A stretch of 64,000 bases of DNA from DATKBT01 sp035546295 (GCA_035546295.1 DATKBT010000111.1:54006-118005), one strand, 5' to 3'; positions 44,564 to 53,843 are shown, counted from the first letter of the stretch. Translations and numbers: made by a program. The notes: generated by a model not told the origin, from the letters alone.

Positions 44564-45436
44564 ATGCGTTGGCAAGACCGTCGGGAGAGCCGCAACGTCG
44601 AGGATCGGCGGGGTCAGAGACGGGCGGTGCGGCCGATGGGAGTCGGCATCGGCGGGGTCCTGATCGTTCTCGTCATCGCGTGGCTGACCGGCGCGAACCC
44701 GCTGCAGCTCCTTCAGGTGCTCTCCTCCGACGACGTCTCCGGCGGTGGCGGCGCGTACGAGGCGCCCGGGGATCCGCCGGCTGCCGCCCCTTCGGACGAG
44801 CTCGGCCGGTTCGCGTCGGTCGTCCTCGCCAGCACCGAGGACACCTGGAACGCGCTGCTGCCGCGGCTGGGAGCGAGCTACCGGGAGCCGACGCTGGTGC
44901 TCTATCGGGACGCCTGGCCGACCGCCTGCGGCATGGGTCAGAGCGCGATGGGGCCGTTCTACTGTCCCGGCGACAGCACGATCTACCTCGACCTGTCGTT
45001 CTTCGAGGAGATGAGCCGCCGGCTCGGCGCGCCGGGCGACTTCGCTCAGGCCTACGTCATCGCCCACGAGGTCGGCCACCACGTCCAGAACCTGCTCGGC
45101 ATCTCCGGCCAGATGCGGCAGATGCAGCAGCGCGCGCGTTCTCAGGCGGAGGCGAACGACCTGTCGGTTCGCCTCGAGCTGCAGGCGGACTGCCTGGCGG
45201 GGGTGTGGGGCAACGCCGCCACCGCCGAGGGGTTGATCGAGCCCGGCGACTTCGAGGAGGGGCTGGGAGCAGCCGCCGCGATCGGCGATGACCGTCTACA
45301 GCGGGAGAGCCGCGGTCGGGTGTCGCCGGAGTCGTTCACCCACGGAACGTCCGAGCAGCGGAGGCGCTGGCTGAGGGCCGGGCTCGAGAGCGGCGACCCG
45401 GACGTCTGCGAGACCTTCGGCACCAACCGGCTCTGA
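44564..45436 (+). CDS. Neutral zinc metallopeptidase (YpfJ-like)
   Basis: A 290-residue protein with GGAGGAG before ATG 44564. It opens with the family-typical MRWQDRRESRNVEDRRG, has one membrane helix (residues 26-42), a central AWPTACGMGQSAMGPFYCP, and YLDLSFFEEM. The zinc motif HEVGH is at 168-172, followed by the C-terminal region ELQADCLAGVWGN with a likely third ligand. The protein is expected to be membrane-anchored with the catalytic domain outside. The physiological substrate is not known. A TAGGAT -10-like element is at 44508-44513. Confidence 0.9.
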   Translation: MRWQDRRESRNVEDRRGQRRAVRPMGVGIGGVLIVLVIAWLTGANPLQLLQVLSSDDVSGGGGAYEAPGDPPAAAPSDELGRFASVVLASTEDTWNALLPRLGASYREPTLVLYRDAWPTACGMGQSAMGPFYCPGDSTIYLDLSFFEEMSRRLGAPGDFAQAYVIAHEVGHHVQNLLGISGQMRQMQQRARSQAEANDLSVRLELQADCLAGVWGNAATAEGLIEPGDFEEGLGAAAAIGDDRLQRESRGRVSPESFTHGTSEQRRRWLRAGLESGDPDVCETFGTNRL

Positions 45437-45513
45437 GCTCTACTCGGCGTCACGGCATCGCTGCAACCCCAGACGAGCGCCCGCGTACACCATCGTCGAT
45501 TGACGCATCGTCG

Positions 45514-45549
45514 ATCGACGTGATCGACGTGATCGACGCGATCGACGTG
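45514..45549. repeat. 9-bp tandem repeat ATCGACGTG
   Basis: Four units at 45514-45549, the third with one change (ATCGACGCG), ending 37 bp before the PadR start codon. It may be a repeated operator or simply a microsatellite. Confidence 0.8.
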
Positions 45550-45586
45550 ATCCTCGAGCGCCGGTTGTCATCGAATGGAGCAAGCG

Positions 45587-45991
45587 ATGCCGGAGTCCCG
45601 CACCGAAGAGGCCGCAGCCGCCGCCGAGCCGGAGTCCTTCCTCCCGCTCAATCCGCGGGACGTCCTGATCCTGATGGCGCTGGCCGGGGGCCCGTTGCAC
45701 GGCTACGGCCTGATCAAGGAGGCGGAGAGCCTGAGCGACGGGCGAGTGCGCATCGACCCCGCCAACCTCTACCGAGTGCTCAAGAAGCTGGTGCGCGACG
45801 GGCTGGTGGCGGAAGCCGAGACGGCATCCCGGGTCAGCGACGTCGCGAGCGGCGACGGCTCGGCGCCGAAGCGGCGCGACTACCAGATCACCGAGCTGGG
45901 CTCGGCGGTGCTCGCCGCCGAGACCGAGCGCCTGGCGCGGCTCGCCGAGGTCGCGCGCGCCCGCGACCTCTACTCGCCGTCGGATCTCTGA
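45587..45991 (+). CDS. PadR-family transcriptional regulator (ADOP-associated)
   Basis: A 134-residue regulator from ATG 45587, preceded by GGAG; ATG 45575 is an alternative that would bury that RBS. Motifs: LPLNPRDVLILMALAGGPLH, NLYRVLKKLVRDGLVAE, and RDYQITELGSAVLAAE. The opening matches the regulator at 43991 (LPLNPR), so the two are close paralogues. Only one base separates its stop from the permease ATG. Confidence 0.9.
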   Translation: MPESRTEEAAAAAEPESFLPLNPRDVLILMALAGGPLHGYGLIKEAESLSDGRVRIDPANLYRVLKKLVRDGLVAEAETASRVSDVASGDGSAPKRRDYQITELGSAVLAAETERLARLAEVARARDLYSPSDL

Positions 45992-45992
45992 G

Positions 45993-48755
45993 ATGCGCGC
46001 GGCGCTCTCATCGGGCGGCGGGGCGGCTGCCATGCGCCGTCGCGAAGCCGCGACCACGCGCGTCTACCGCTTGACGCTGCGCGCGCTGCCGGGGGAGCTG
46101 GCAGCGGGCGCCGAGGAGATCGCGACGAGCTACGACGAGCTGGCCGCCGAGGCGCGTCGAAGCGCAGGTCGCCAGGGGGAGTGGTCGCTGCTCTCGCGCA
46201 GCCTGGTGGGGCTGCTGGTTTGCGTGACGAAGGAACGGTTCGAACGGCGCAGAACCGAGCGCGAAACCGCTCGGGGGCTGGCGGTGGGGGCGGGGGACAG
46301 ACATCACAGATCCAAGAGAGGACCGGTCGACATGCTGCTCGAGGACGTCCGACACTCCCTTCGTTCCCTGCGGCGTCAGCCGCGCTTCGCCCTCGGCGTC
46401 GTTCTGTTGGTCGCGCTGGGGGTGGGCGCCGTGACGGCCGTTTTCTCGGCGGTCGACGGCGTGCTGCTGCGCGCGCTGCCGTACCCGCAGGCCGACCGGC
46501 TCGTCTTCTTCGGCAGCCCGGCCCACTCCGGCCCGAAGCTCGAGGATTGGTCGACCCGCCTGACCGCGGTCGATCGACTCGGCGCGGCCTGGGTCGAGAC
46601 CGTCGCGCTCACCGGGGTGGGCGCCCCCCAGCGGGTGCGCGAGGGGAGCGTGAGCGAAGGCTTCTTCGACCTGTTCGGCGCCCGCCCCGCGCTCGGCCGG
46701 CTGCTGGTGGAGGGCGACTTCGCTCCCGGCTCGCGAGTCGTCGTCCTCGCACACTCGCTCTGGCAGAGCCAGTTCGGCGCAGAGCGGGACATCGTCGGCC
46801 GCGCGATCACGGTCGACGGCGTTCCGCTGGACGTGGTCGGCGTGCTGGAGCGCGGCTTCTTGGAGCCCGAGGCGTTGACCGGCGACCGGGTGGATCTATG
46901 GGTGGCGCTCGATCGCAGCCAGCCGGTGCTCACCGAGCGCAACGTCCACGTGCTCCAGGTCGCCGGCCGGCTCGCCGAGGGGACGTCGCTCGAGGCCGCG
47001 CAGGAGGAGCTCGACGCCCTCTCGTCGATGCTGGCGGAGGAGTTTCCGGGTCCCGAGACCGACCGCGAGGGCAACCCCCGGGAGGTGCCGCTGCAGAGCC
47101 TGCACGAGGCGACCGTCGATCAGGCCGGGAGCGCGCTGACCCTACTGCTCGGCGCGGTCGGCGCGATGCTGTTGATCTCGTGCGCCAACGTCGCCTCGCT
47201 GGCGTTGGCGCGGGTCAGCGACCGGGGTCGTGAGCTGTCGCTGCGCTCGGCGCTCGGGGCCTCGCGCGCTCGGGTCGGCTCGCTGCTCTTGATCGAGAGC
47301 CTGCTGCTGGCGATCGCCGGCGGGATCCTGGGCCTCGGCTTCGCCTGGATCGCGCTCGACCTGTTTCGCAGGTTCGCGCCCGCCGGGATTCCGCGCCTCG
47401 ACGAGGTCGCCGTCGACTTCCGCGTGATCGTCTTCGCCTTCGCGCTCTCGCTGCTCACCGGTCTGCTCTTCGGCGTGGCGCCGGCGCTGCGCTCGGCGCG
47501 CGCCGACGTCGCGCTGGCGTTGCGCGAGCAGAGCACTGGGCCGACCCGCAGCCGACAACGGCTGCGCGGCGCGCTGGTCGTCGTCCAGGTGGCGCTCGCG
47601 CTCGCCTTGAGCGTCGGCTCGGCGCTCCTCTTCCACAGCTTCCTGCGCCTGCGCGCCGTCGAGCTCGGCTTCGAGCCGGAGCGGGTCGTCCGCCTGCACC
47701 TCCAGCACGGTCAGTTCGGCGACGATCAGGAGCGCATCGATCGGCGCCTCCAGCTCGCCGATGCGCTGCTCGAGGAGGTGGCCGCCCTGCCGGGCGTGGA
47801 GGGGGCCGCGTTCGGGTGGAGCCTGCCGTTCGATCACGTCGGGGGCTCGCGCTGCTGTTGGCGCACCCGCTTCGTCGACTCCGCGGTGCCGGTCGAAGAG
47901 GCCGAGAGCCGCGGCGAAGACTCCATGGTCAATCCGGTCACGCCGGACTTCTTCCGCGTGCTCGGCGTCCCCGTCCTCGAGGGGCGGGCGCTGGTCGCCG
48001 CCGATCGCGACAGCGAGCCTCCAGCCGTGGTGCTCAATCGGGAGCTGGCGGATCGACTGTTCCCGCAGGGGGCAGCGGTCGGGTCGCTGGTGCGGATGGG
48101 TCGCGAGCAGTCGCTGCAGGTGGTCGGGGTGGTCGCCGACTTCAAGGCCTGGGGCCTGGATCAGGAATCGGGCGCCGCCGCCTTCCTGCCCTACGAACGG
48201 TTCGGCGGACGGCTGCCGACGCTGTCGCTGGCGGTCCGCTCGTCGCTGCCGCTCGCCCAGCTCGCGGAAAGCCTCCGGCGCACCGTCTGGCAGCTCGATC
48301 CCGACCTCCCGATCGACTCGATCGTCGAGCTCGAGCAGCGGATCTCGAGCTCGATCGCGACGCCGCGCTTCTACTCGGCGCTGCTGCTGGTGTTCGCGGC
48401 GATGGCGATGGCGCTCGCCGCCGCCGGCATCTACGGCTCGCTGCTGTTCGCGGTGGGGCAGCGCGTGCGCGAGATGGGCGTGCGCATGGCGCTCGGCGCC
48501 GCGCGCGGCAACGTGGTGCGTCTGATCGTCGGGCAGGGGTTGATGCTGGTCGCGATCGGCCTCGGTCTGGGGCTCCTGGCGAGCCTCGCCGGCGGCCGCG
48601 TGCTCGAGGCGCGGCTGTTCGAGGTGGCTCCCAACGACCCACTGGCGATGGCGGTCGCCAGCGGCGTCCTGATCGCGGTTTCGCTCCTCGCCTGCTGGGT
48701 GCCGGCGCGGCGCGCCGCGGCGACCAACCCGGTGGAGACGCTGCGCGCCGATTGA
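45993..48755 (+). CDS. ADOP-family permease, PadR-coupled
   Basis: A 920-residue permease with the cytoplasmic extension (LPGELAAGAEEIATSYDELAAE), then MLLEDVRHSLRSLRRQPRFAL, VGAVTAVFSAVDGVLLRALP, a periplasmic core and two FtsX domains (SCANVASLALARVSDRGREL; IYGSLLFAVGQRVREMGVRM). It ends RAAATNPVETLRAD. One base after the PadR stop implies coupled expression. Intact throughout. Confidence 0.9.
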   Translation: MRAALSSGGGAAAMRRREAATTRVYRLTLRALPGELAAGAEEIATSYDELAAEARRSAGRQGEWSLLSRSLVGLLVCVTKERFERRRTERETARGLAVGAGDRHHRSKRGPVDMLLEDVRHSLRSLRRQPRFALGVVLLVALGVGAVTAVFSAVDGVLLRALPYPQADRLVFFGSPAHSGPKLEDWSTRLTAVDRLGAAWVETVALTGVGAPQRVREGSVSEGFFDLFGARPALGRLLVEGDFAPGSRVVVLAHSLWQSQFGAERDIVGRAITVDGVPLDVVGVLERGFLEPEALTGDRVDLWVALDRSQPVLTERNVHVLQVAGRLAEGTSLEAAQEELDALSSMLAEEFPGPETDREGNPREVPLQSLHEATVDQAGSALTLLLGAVGAMLLISCANVASLALARVSDRGRELSLRSALGASRARVGSLLLIESLLLAIAGGILGLGFAWIALDLFRRFAPAGIPRLDEVAVDFRVIVFAFALSLLTGLLFGVAPALRSARADVALALREQSTGPTRSRQRLRGALVVVQVALALALSVGSALLFHSFLRLRAVELGFEPERVVRLHLQHGQFGDDQERIDRRLQLADALLEEVAALPGVEGAAFGWSLPFDHVGGSRCCWRTRFVDSAVPVEEAESRGEDSMVNPVTPDFFRVLGVPVLEGRALVAADRDSEPPAVVLNRELADRLFPQGAAVGSLVRMGREQSLQVVGVVADFKAWGLDQESGAAAFLPYERFGGRLPTLSLAVRSSLPLAQLAESLRRTVWQLDPDLPIDSIVELEQRISSSIATPRFYSALLLVFAAMAMALAAAGIYGSLLFAVGQRVREMGVRMALGAARGNVVRLIVGQGLMLVAIGLGLGLLASLAGGRVLEARLFEVAPNDPLAMAVASGVLIAVSLLACWVPARRAAATNPVETLRAD

Positions 48756-49007
48756 CCGCCTCGTGCGCGGGCCTTCTCCTGGCGCGGTTCCGCCGGAACG
48801 AGGTCGGCGGTCGGGGCACCGTCGCTTCGTCCCGCTCCACCAGCAGACCGGCTGCCTCACGACGTGCCGTCGTCGCAGGAGCCGAATCCTCGCTCCGGCG
48901 CGGCGGCGACTACAATCGGCTCGGACCTCCAAAGGGCTCCGATTTCGGAGGAGCCTCTCGGAGGGCGTCAGAAGGAGCTTTTCGCAGGAGCTCTTCAGAG
49001 GAGCATC

Positions 49008-49411
49008 GTGAGCCCGCGCCACCCTCCCGCCCCCGCCAAGGTGGACCTGCTCGAGGCGTTCTCGCGCTTCGACGACCTGTGGAGCCCCAAGCTCGTCGCC
49101 GAGCTCCACGGCACGTCCGGCTGGCCAAGGTCGAGGGCGAGTTCGTCTGGCACCACCATGACGACGAGGACGAGCTCTTCCTCGTCGTCAAGGGACGCTT
49201 GGCGATCGAGCTCCGCGATCGGACGGTGGAGCTCGGAGAGGGTGAGCTGCTGGTCGTCCCGCGCGGCGTCGAGCATCGGCCGGTGGCGACCGAGGAGGCC
49301 TGGATCCTCCTGTTCGAGCCGGCGACGACCGTGAACACCGGCAGCGCAGGCGGGGATCGGACGGTGGAGGTGGGGAGGCTCTCCCGAGCGCGAGGCGGCC
49401 CTCGAGCGTGA
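49008..49411 (+). pseudogene. Cupin-domain protein with a frameshift
   Basis: GTG 49008 has AGAGGAG just upstream and opens SPRHPPAPAKVDLLEAFSRF then DLWSPKLVAELHG. At about 49112-49125 the frame changes: continuation as VRLAKVEGEFVWHHHDDEDE, with the cupin metal motif, ELFLVVKGRLAIELRD and VVPRGVEHRPVA, is in a different frame up to the TGA at 49411. The joined product would be about 134 residues and match mannose-6-phosphate isomerase-like cupins. A single indel could be a real mutation or a sequencing error. A hairpin (48934-48955) lies upstream. Confidence 0.75.
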
Positions 49412-49709
49412 GCCCGAGCTAGACCGCGGTCTCCCGAGCCCTCTGCCGGTGGAGAGCTCGCCGACGCGGGCCGCCGTGCCGCTCGTTGCGAGCGTGACGT
49501 AGACTGATCGCGCTCGGTCCGGCTCGGCCGGTGCCCGCAGCCGGTGAGGCCGCGAGGAGCCGGTCGAGCGACAGCCCGTTACGTCGCCTCAGCGACAGCC
49601 CACCGACGAGGAGTCGATCACGCCCCGACACCCTTCTTTCCGGCGCTCCGAGACAGCGCTCGAGATCCGTGAGGAGCCGCTGGGCAAGCGCCCGGGCGGT
49701 CTGCTCCGG

Positions 49710-50057
49710 TTGCGCGGCGCGGCGACCTACCGCGAGGCGCCGGCGCTGCGAGAGCGCCTGTTCGCGACGATCGACCAGGCCGGTGGCGCTCCGACCATCG
49801 CCCACCTCGAGGACGTGGAGCGCATGGACACTGCGGCACTGGCGGTGCTGGTCGAGGGGTTGGCTCGTTCGCTCGAGAAGGGGGGCGACCTCTACCTCAC
49901 CGCTCCCCGCGAGTCGGTGCGACGGGTGTTCGAGCTCGCCGGGCTCCCCGAAGCGCTGGATCGCTGCTTCTCGTGCATCGAAGAGGTGGGTCCGGCCTCG
50001 CGGCTGCGCGAGCTGACCGAGGGCACGGGCGAGAAGGCGAGGCCGCCCGGCGAGTGA
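49710..50057 (+). CDS. STAS-domain protein (MlaB-like)
   Basis: The STAS core is clear: AATYREAPALRERLFATI, then VERMDTAALAVLVEGLARSL around the conserved DxxxL site, and LYLTAPRESVRRVFELAGLP. The start is uncertain. TTG 49710 is the first usual codon in frame, but STAS-like sequence (LEIREEPLGKRPGGLLRLRG) continues upstream to about 49656 without ATG or GTG, so the true start may lie upstream with a rare codon. In Mla systems this small protein binds the ATPase and modulates the transporter. It precedes mlaE-like by 190 bp. Confidence 0.72.
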   Translation: MRGAATYREAPALRERLFATIDQAGGAPTIAHLEDVERMDTAALAVLVEGLARSLEKGGDLYLTAPRESVRRVFELAGLPEALDRCFSCIEEVGPASRLRELTEGTGEKARPPGE

Positions 50058-50247
50058 GCGCGGCGGTGCCATCGATCGTGGAGCCGGGCAGGGCGCCGCG
50101 CGGGGCGCCGGGCCGACGACCGGAGCGCCGGATCCGCGCGCTCGCCTCCTCGACGGTATCGAGCCTCCGGGCGCGCTGCGGCGCTCCGGTGCCGGACCGG
50201 CTCGCCGGCCGCTCGAGCACGCCGTCTCCGCGGCTAGGGACCCATCG

Positions 50248-51042
50248 GTGGTGATGCCCGTGATGCGCAGCGCCGGCGGCACCGTGAGCGAGGCGCTTGC
50301 CGAGGTCGGCAGCCTCGCTCGCCTGGCGGGCGCGGCTGGAAGACGCGTCGGCAGCTCGCTGCTGCGCCGCGAGCCGATGCGCTTCGGGCTCGCGTTGCAC
50401 CAGATGCGAGAGGCCGGGAACCGCTCGCTGCCCCTGGTGGGCCTCATCCTGCTCCTGGTCGGCATGATCCTGGCCTTGCAGTCCGCTTACCAGCTCCGCC
50501 GCTTCGGCGCGCTCGAGCTGGTCGCGGACCTCGTTGCGATCTCGGTGACCCGGGAGCTGGCGCCGCTGCTGACCGCGATCGTGGTGGCGGGTCGGGTCGG
50601 CTCGGCGATCGCGGCCGAGCTCGGCACCATGCGGGTCAACGAGGAGGTCGACGCGTTGGTGGTGATGGGGATCGATCCGGTGTCGTTCCTGGTGGTGCCG
50701 CGGCTGATCGGCTTGATGGTCGCGCTCCCCTGCCTCACCGTGCTCGCCGACGTCCTCGGCATCGTCGGCGGCCTGCTGGTCTCGGCCTTCGTCTTCGACC
50801 TCTCGCCGCTCGTCTACCTGCGGGCGAGCCTCGACGCACTCGTGCTCGAGGACGTCTGGGGAGGCCTGCTCAAGGCCCTCATGTTCGCCATGGTCCTCGG
50901 TCTCGTCGGCTGCGAGCGCGGCTTCTCGGTGCGCGGCGGTCCGGAGGAGGTCGGTCGCGCCACCACCAGCGCCGTGGTGGTCTCGATCGTGCTGGTCATC
51001 GTCGTCGACCTTGCCATGACCGCGATCCTCTACGCGCGATGA
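50248..51042 (+). CDS. mlaE: MlaE-family ABC transporter permease
   Basis: A 264-residue inner-membrane permease (GTG 50248, or ATG 50254). Five or so helices; the conserved block SVTRELAPLLTAIVVAGRVGSAIAAELGTM (residues 92-121) contains the EL-P and G-SA-AELG signatures of MlaE, and EEVDALVVMGIDPVSFLVVP is the coupling-helix region. It partners with the ATPase that overlaps its end by 4 nt and with the MlaD-like protein to move phospholipid between membranes. Confidence 0.9.
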   Translation: MVMPVMRSAGGTVSEALAEVGSLARLAGAAGRRVGSSLLRREPMRFGLALHQMREAGNRSLPLVGLILLLVGMILALQSAYQLRRFGALELVADLVAISVTRELAPLLTAIVVAGRVGSAIAAELGTMRVNEEVDALVVMGIDPVSFLVVPRLIGLMVALPCLTVLADVLGIVGGLLVSAFVFDLSPLVYLRASLDALVLEDVWGGLLKALMFAMVLGLVGCERGFSVRGGPEEVGRATTSAVVVSIVLVIVVDLAMTAILYAR

Positions 51043-51881
51043 GACCCGTGAGCCGAGCAGCACGACCGCCGGCGCACGGCGACGACGTGGCGATCCGCGT
51101 GCGCGGAGTGCGCAAGGCGTTCGGCTCGAACGTCGTGCTCGACGGCGTCGACCTCGACGTCTACGACGGCGAGGCCCTGATCATCCTTGGCGGCAGCGGC
51201 AGCGGCAAGAGCACCCTGCTGCGCGTGATGCTCGGTCTCGAGCGTCCCGACGAAGGGAGCGTTCACGTGCGTGGCGTCGACATCCTCAACGCGGACCAGG
51301 ACGACCTGCGCGCGGTCCGCGAGCGCATCGGCGTCGCCTTCCAGGCCGGGGCGCTGTTCGGGTCGATGACGGTCAGCGAGAACCTCGACCTGCCGCTGCG
51401 CGAGTTCACGGATCTGCCACCGTCGACTCGTTCGATCGTGACCCGCATCAAGCTCTCGCTGGTCGGCCTCGGCGGCGCCGAGAACCTGCAGCCCTCCGAG
51501 CTGTCAGGAGGGATGAAGAAGCGGGCCGCGCTGGCGCGGGCGATGGCGCTCGATCCCGAGTTGCTGTTCTGCGACGAGCCGTCGGCGGGTCTCGACCCGG
51601 TGACGGCGGCGGGCCTCGATCGCCTGCTGATCCGGCTCAAGGAGGTGTTCGGGGTGACCCTGGTGGTGGTCACCCACGAGCTGTACAGCGCCTTCGCCAT
51701 CGGCGACCGGATGGCGCTGCTGCATCGCGGCGAGATCCGCGCGCTGGGGGCCCCGGACGAGCTCCGGCGCTCCGAGGACCCCGTGGTGCGCCGCTTCCTC
51801 GAGCGCGAGGCCGACGCCGAGGACGAATCGAAGGTGACCTTCGCCGAGCTCGAGCGGGCCGGGTCCGGCCATGCGGAGTAG
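51039..51881 (+). CDS. mlaF: MlaF-type ABC transporter ATPase
   Basis: A 280-residue cytoplasmic ATPase starting in ATGA overlap with the permease. Walker A GGSGSGKST (51-59), the signature LSGGMKKRAALARA, Walker B ELLFCDEP, D-loop SAGLDP and the switch histidine in VVTHEL are intact. The GGM form of the signature is typical of MlaF. It drives lipid transport with the permease. Confidence 0.93.
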   Translation: MRPVSRAARPPAHGDDVAIRVRGVRKAFGSNVVLDGVDLDVYDGEALIILGGSGSGKSTLLRVMLGLERPDEGSVHVRGVDILNADQDDLRAVRERIGVAFQAGALFGSMTVSENLDLPLREFTDLPPSTRSIVTRIKLSLVGLGGAENLQPSELSGGMKKRAALARAMALDPELLFCDEPSAGLDPVTAAGLDRLLIRLKEVFGVTLVVVTHELYSAFAIGDRMALLHRGEIRALGAPDELRRSEDPVVRRFLEREADAEDESKVTFAELERAGSGHAE

Positions 51882-52004
51882 CATCGGAGCGCGGGAGTCG
51901 GGGCGTCGCGGCCGGGCCGGCCGGGTCGTTCGCGTTGGGCTTCTGCGGTGCGATCCCGCACGGAAGGAACCTGGCCGGCCGCGTGGAAGGGAGGCGACGG
52001 GGCG

Positions 52005-52973
52005 GTGATCGAGCGTGACGACGTACGAGTCGGGCTGTTCGTGGTGATCGCAGGCGCCCTGTTGGTCGTGATGACGCTGTGGATCCTCGGGCGCGGCGTG
52101 CTGGGCGACGGCGGCCGCCAGATCGAGATCCGTCTTTCCCACTCGGGGGGCATCCGAACCGGTGATCGAGTGCGCATCGCGGGGGTCGAGGCGGGGCGGA
52201 TCAAGTCCGTCCAGCTCGCCACCGAAGAGGAGCTTCCGGTGCGCGTCGAGGTGACGATCGACCCCGAGCACCAGGTCTACCGGGGCGCCGAGGCGAGGTT
52301 GACGGCCGACAGCCTGCTCGGGGCGACCTATCTCGAGATCTTCCCAGGTCCGCCCTCTGCGGGGCCGCTCCCGGAGGACAGCTACGTCTCTGGCGAGCCG
52401 CGCGCGTCGCTCGACACGGTGTTCGCGCAGCTCGGCGAGCTGTCGGGCACCGCCGACGAGACGCTGATCCAGCTCCAGCAGGTGGTCGCCGATCTCAGCT
52501 CGGCGATCCAGCCGACGTTGGAGCGCCTCCAGCTCGTGCTCTCCGATCGCAACCTCGAGAGCGTCGAGTCCCTGCTGGCGGGCGCCGATCGCACGCTGGA
52601 CGACCTCGGGACGGCCCTGGCGGCGACGCTCGAGCGGGTCGACGTCCTGCTGGCCGATCTCGGTGTGGCGAGCGAGGAGATCCCCGAGGCGGCGCGCTCG
52701 CTCGACCAGCTCACGCAGAGCCTGCAGAACGCGATCGGACCAGAAGGCGAGCGGATCACCGAGCTGCTCGAGACCGCCCGCGGGTCACTCGAAGGGCTCG
52801 ACACCGGCCAGGGCGAGCTCGGGGAGCTGGTCGACGAGCTGGGGGACGCCGCGCGGAGCCTGCGCGCGCTCTCCGAGCAGCTGCGCGAGCGGCCGACCTC
52901 GCTGCTCGGGCTCGGGTCGCCGCGCGAGCGCAGCCCGGGCGATCGCCCGAGGGGTGGTGGAGGAGCGCCATGA
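52005..52973 (+). CDS. mlaD: MlaD-family (MCE) substrate-binding protein
   Basis: A 322-residue protein. GTG 52005 follows GGGAGG by 10 nt; an upstream ATG at 51948 has no such support. One N-terminal membrane helix (VGLFVVIAGALLVVMTLWIL) anchors an MCE domain (IRTGDRVRIAGVEAGRIKSV; ADSLLGATYLEIFPG). Residues 150-310 form a long helical coiled-coil-like tail (for example LDTVFAQLGELSGTADETLI). MCE hexamers form a periplasmic channel for lipid. It overlaps the next gene by ATGA. Confidence 0.88.
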   Translation: MIERDDVRVGLFVVIAGALLVVMTLWILGRGVLGDGGRQIEIRLSHSGGIRTGDRVRIAGVEAGRIKSVQLATEEELPVRVEVTIDPEHQVYRGAEARLTADSLLGATYLEIFPGPPSAGPLPEDSYVSGEPRASLDTVFAQLGELSGTADETLIQLQQVVADLSSAIQPTLERLQLVLSDRNLESVESLLAGADRTLDDLGTALAATLERVDVLLADLGVASEEIPEAARSLDQLTQSLQNAIGPEGERITELLETARGSLEGLDTGQGELGELVDELGDAARSLRALSEQLRERPTSLLGLGSPRERSPGDRPRGGGGAP

Positions 52974-53653
52974 CCGCGACCGTGACGCGCTCACGCTCCA
53001 CCCCTCGACATCGCGGTCGAGGAGCGGCGGCGACGCGCCGCCGCCGGCTCGAGCTCGCGGCGACGGCGGTCGCTCGCGCCGTCGTCGTCTCGGTCGTGGC
53101 CACCAGCCTGGCGTGCGGCTCCGGGACTCCCATCCGCTACTACACGTTCGAGGGGCCCTCCGTGGAGCGCGGCTCGGAATCGACGCCTGACGTGCTGCGG
53201 GTGGGCGTCGCTCCCATCGCGGTGGCGCCCCCCTACGATCAGGACCGCATCGCGTACCGCCCTCCCGGCAGCGATCACGAGATCTCCTTCTACCACTACC
53301 ATCGCTGGGCTCTGGCGCCCTCGGAGGCGCTGCAGGTGGGTTTGGCCGGAGCGCTCGACCGCCTCGACGGCATCCGCGCCGAGCCGGTGAGCGGTGCGGC
53401 TTCCTACGATGCCGTGGTGGCGGGCCGCGTCACGCGCTTCGAGGAGGTCGACGACACCGAGGAGTCGATTCGCGTGGTGCTCGAGATCAGCCTCGGCTTG
53501 CGCGCAGGTGAAGACGAGGAGTGGCGCGACCGGGTGGACCTGGCGCTCGAAGCTCCGGTCGGCTCCCGGACCGTGGAGTCGGTGGTGGCGGCCCTGGCCG
53601 AGACGCTCGATGAGGCGGCGAGGAGGATCGCGACGGATCTCCTCGGCAGGTGA
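52970..53653 (+). CDS. PqiC-like ABC transport auxiliary lipoprotein
   Basis: A 227-residue lipoprotein (lipobox SLAC, Cys49). The conserved pattern of the family includes YYTFEGPS, VLRVGVAPIAVAPPYDQDRI, and ALAPSEALQVGLAGALDRLD. The long basic N-terminus suggests a slightly late start, but ATG 52970 overlaps the MlaD stop. It should sit in the outer membrane and receive the MCE tube, as PqiC does in the Pqi system. A PqiC partner with an MlaEFD set is a mixed Mla/Pqi arrangement. Confidence 0.85.
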   Translation: MTATVTRSRSTPRHRGRGAAATRRRRLELAATAVARAVVVSVVATSLACGSGTPIRYYTFEGPSVERGSESTPDVLRVGVAPIAVAPPYDQDRIAYRPPGSDHEISFYHYHRWALAPSEALQVGLAGALDRLDGIRAEPVSGAASYDAVVAGRVTRFEEVDDTEESIRVVLEISLGLRAGEDEEWRDRVDLALEAPVGSRTVESVVAALAETLDEAARRIATDLLGR

Positions 53654-53843
53654 GCGCGGGCGAGATCTCTGCGGAGCGTGATCGAGGCCCGGGGAGCGCC
53701 TCGCGCTCTCGGCGGCTCCGAGGATTCCGGCGAGGCCAGACCGATGGTCGCACCGCGCGGATCCCCGACGGTGGTGCCCTCGAGGGCTCAGGGAGACGCG
53801 CACCGGAACGGTGCCGAGCTGCGCTCGACACCCGTTCCTTTGG

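Noticed and set aside
48934..48955. Hairpin GGGCTCCGATTTCGGAGGAGCC as a terminator or riboswitch
   Set aside because: It has no U-tract and lies just before the cupin; it was kept only as a note because no known riboswitch core is visible.
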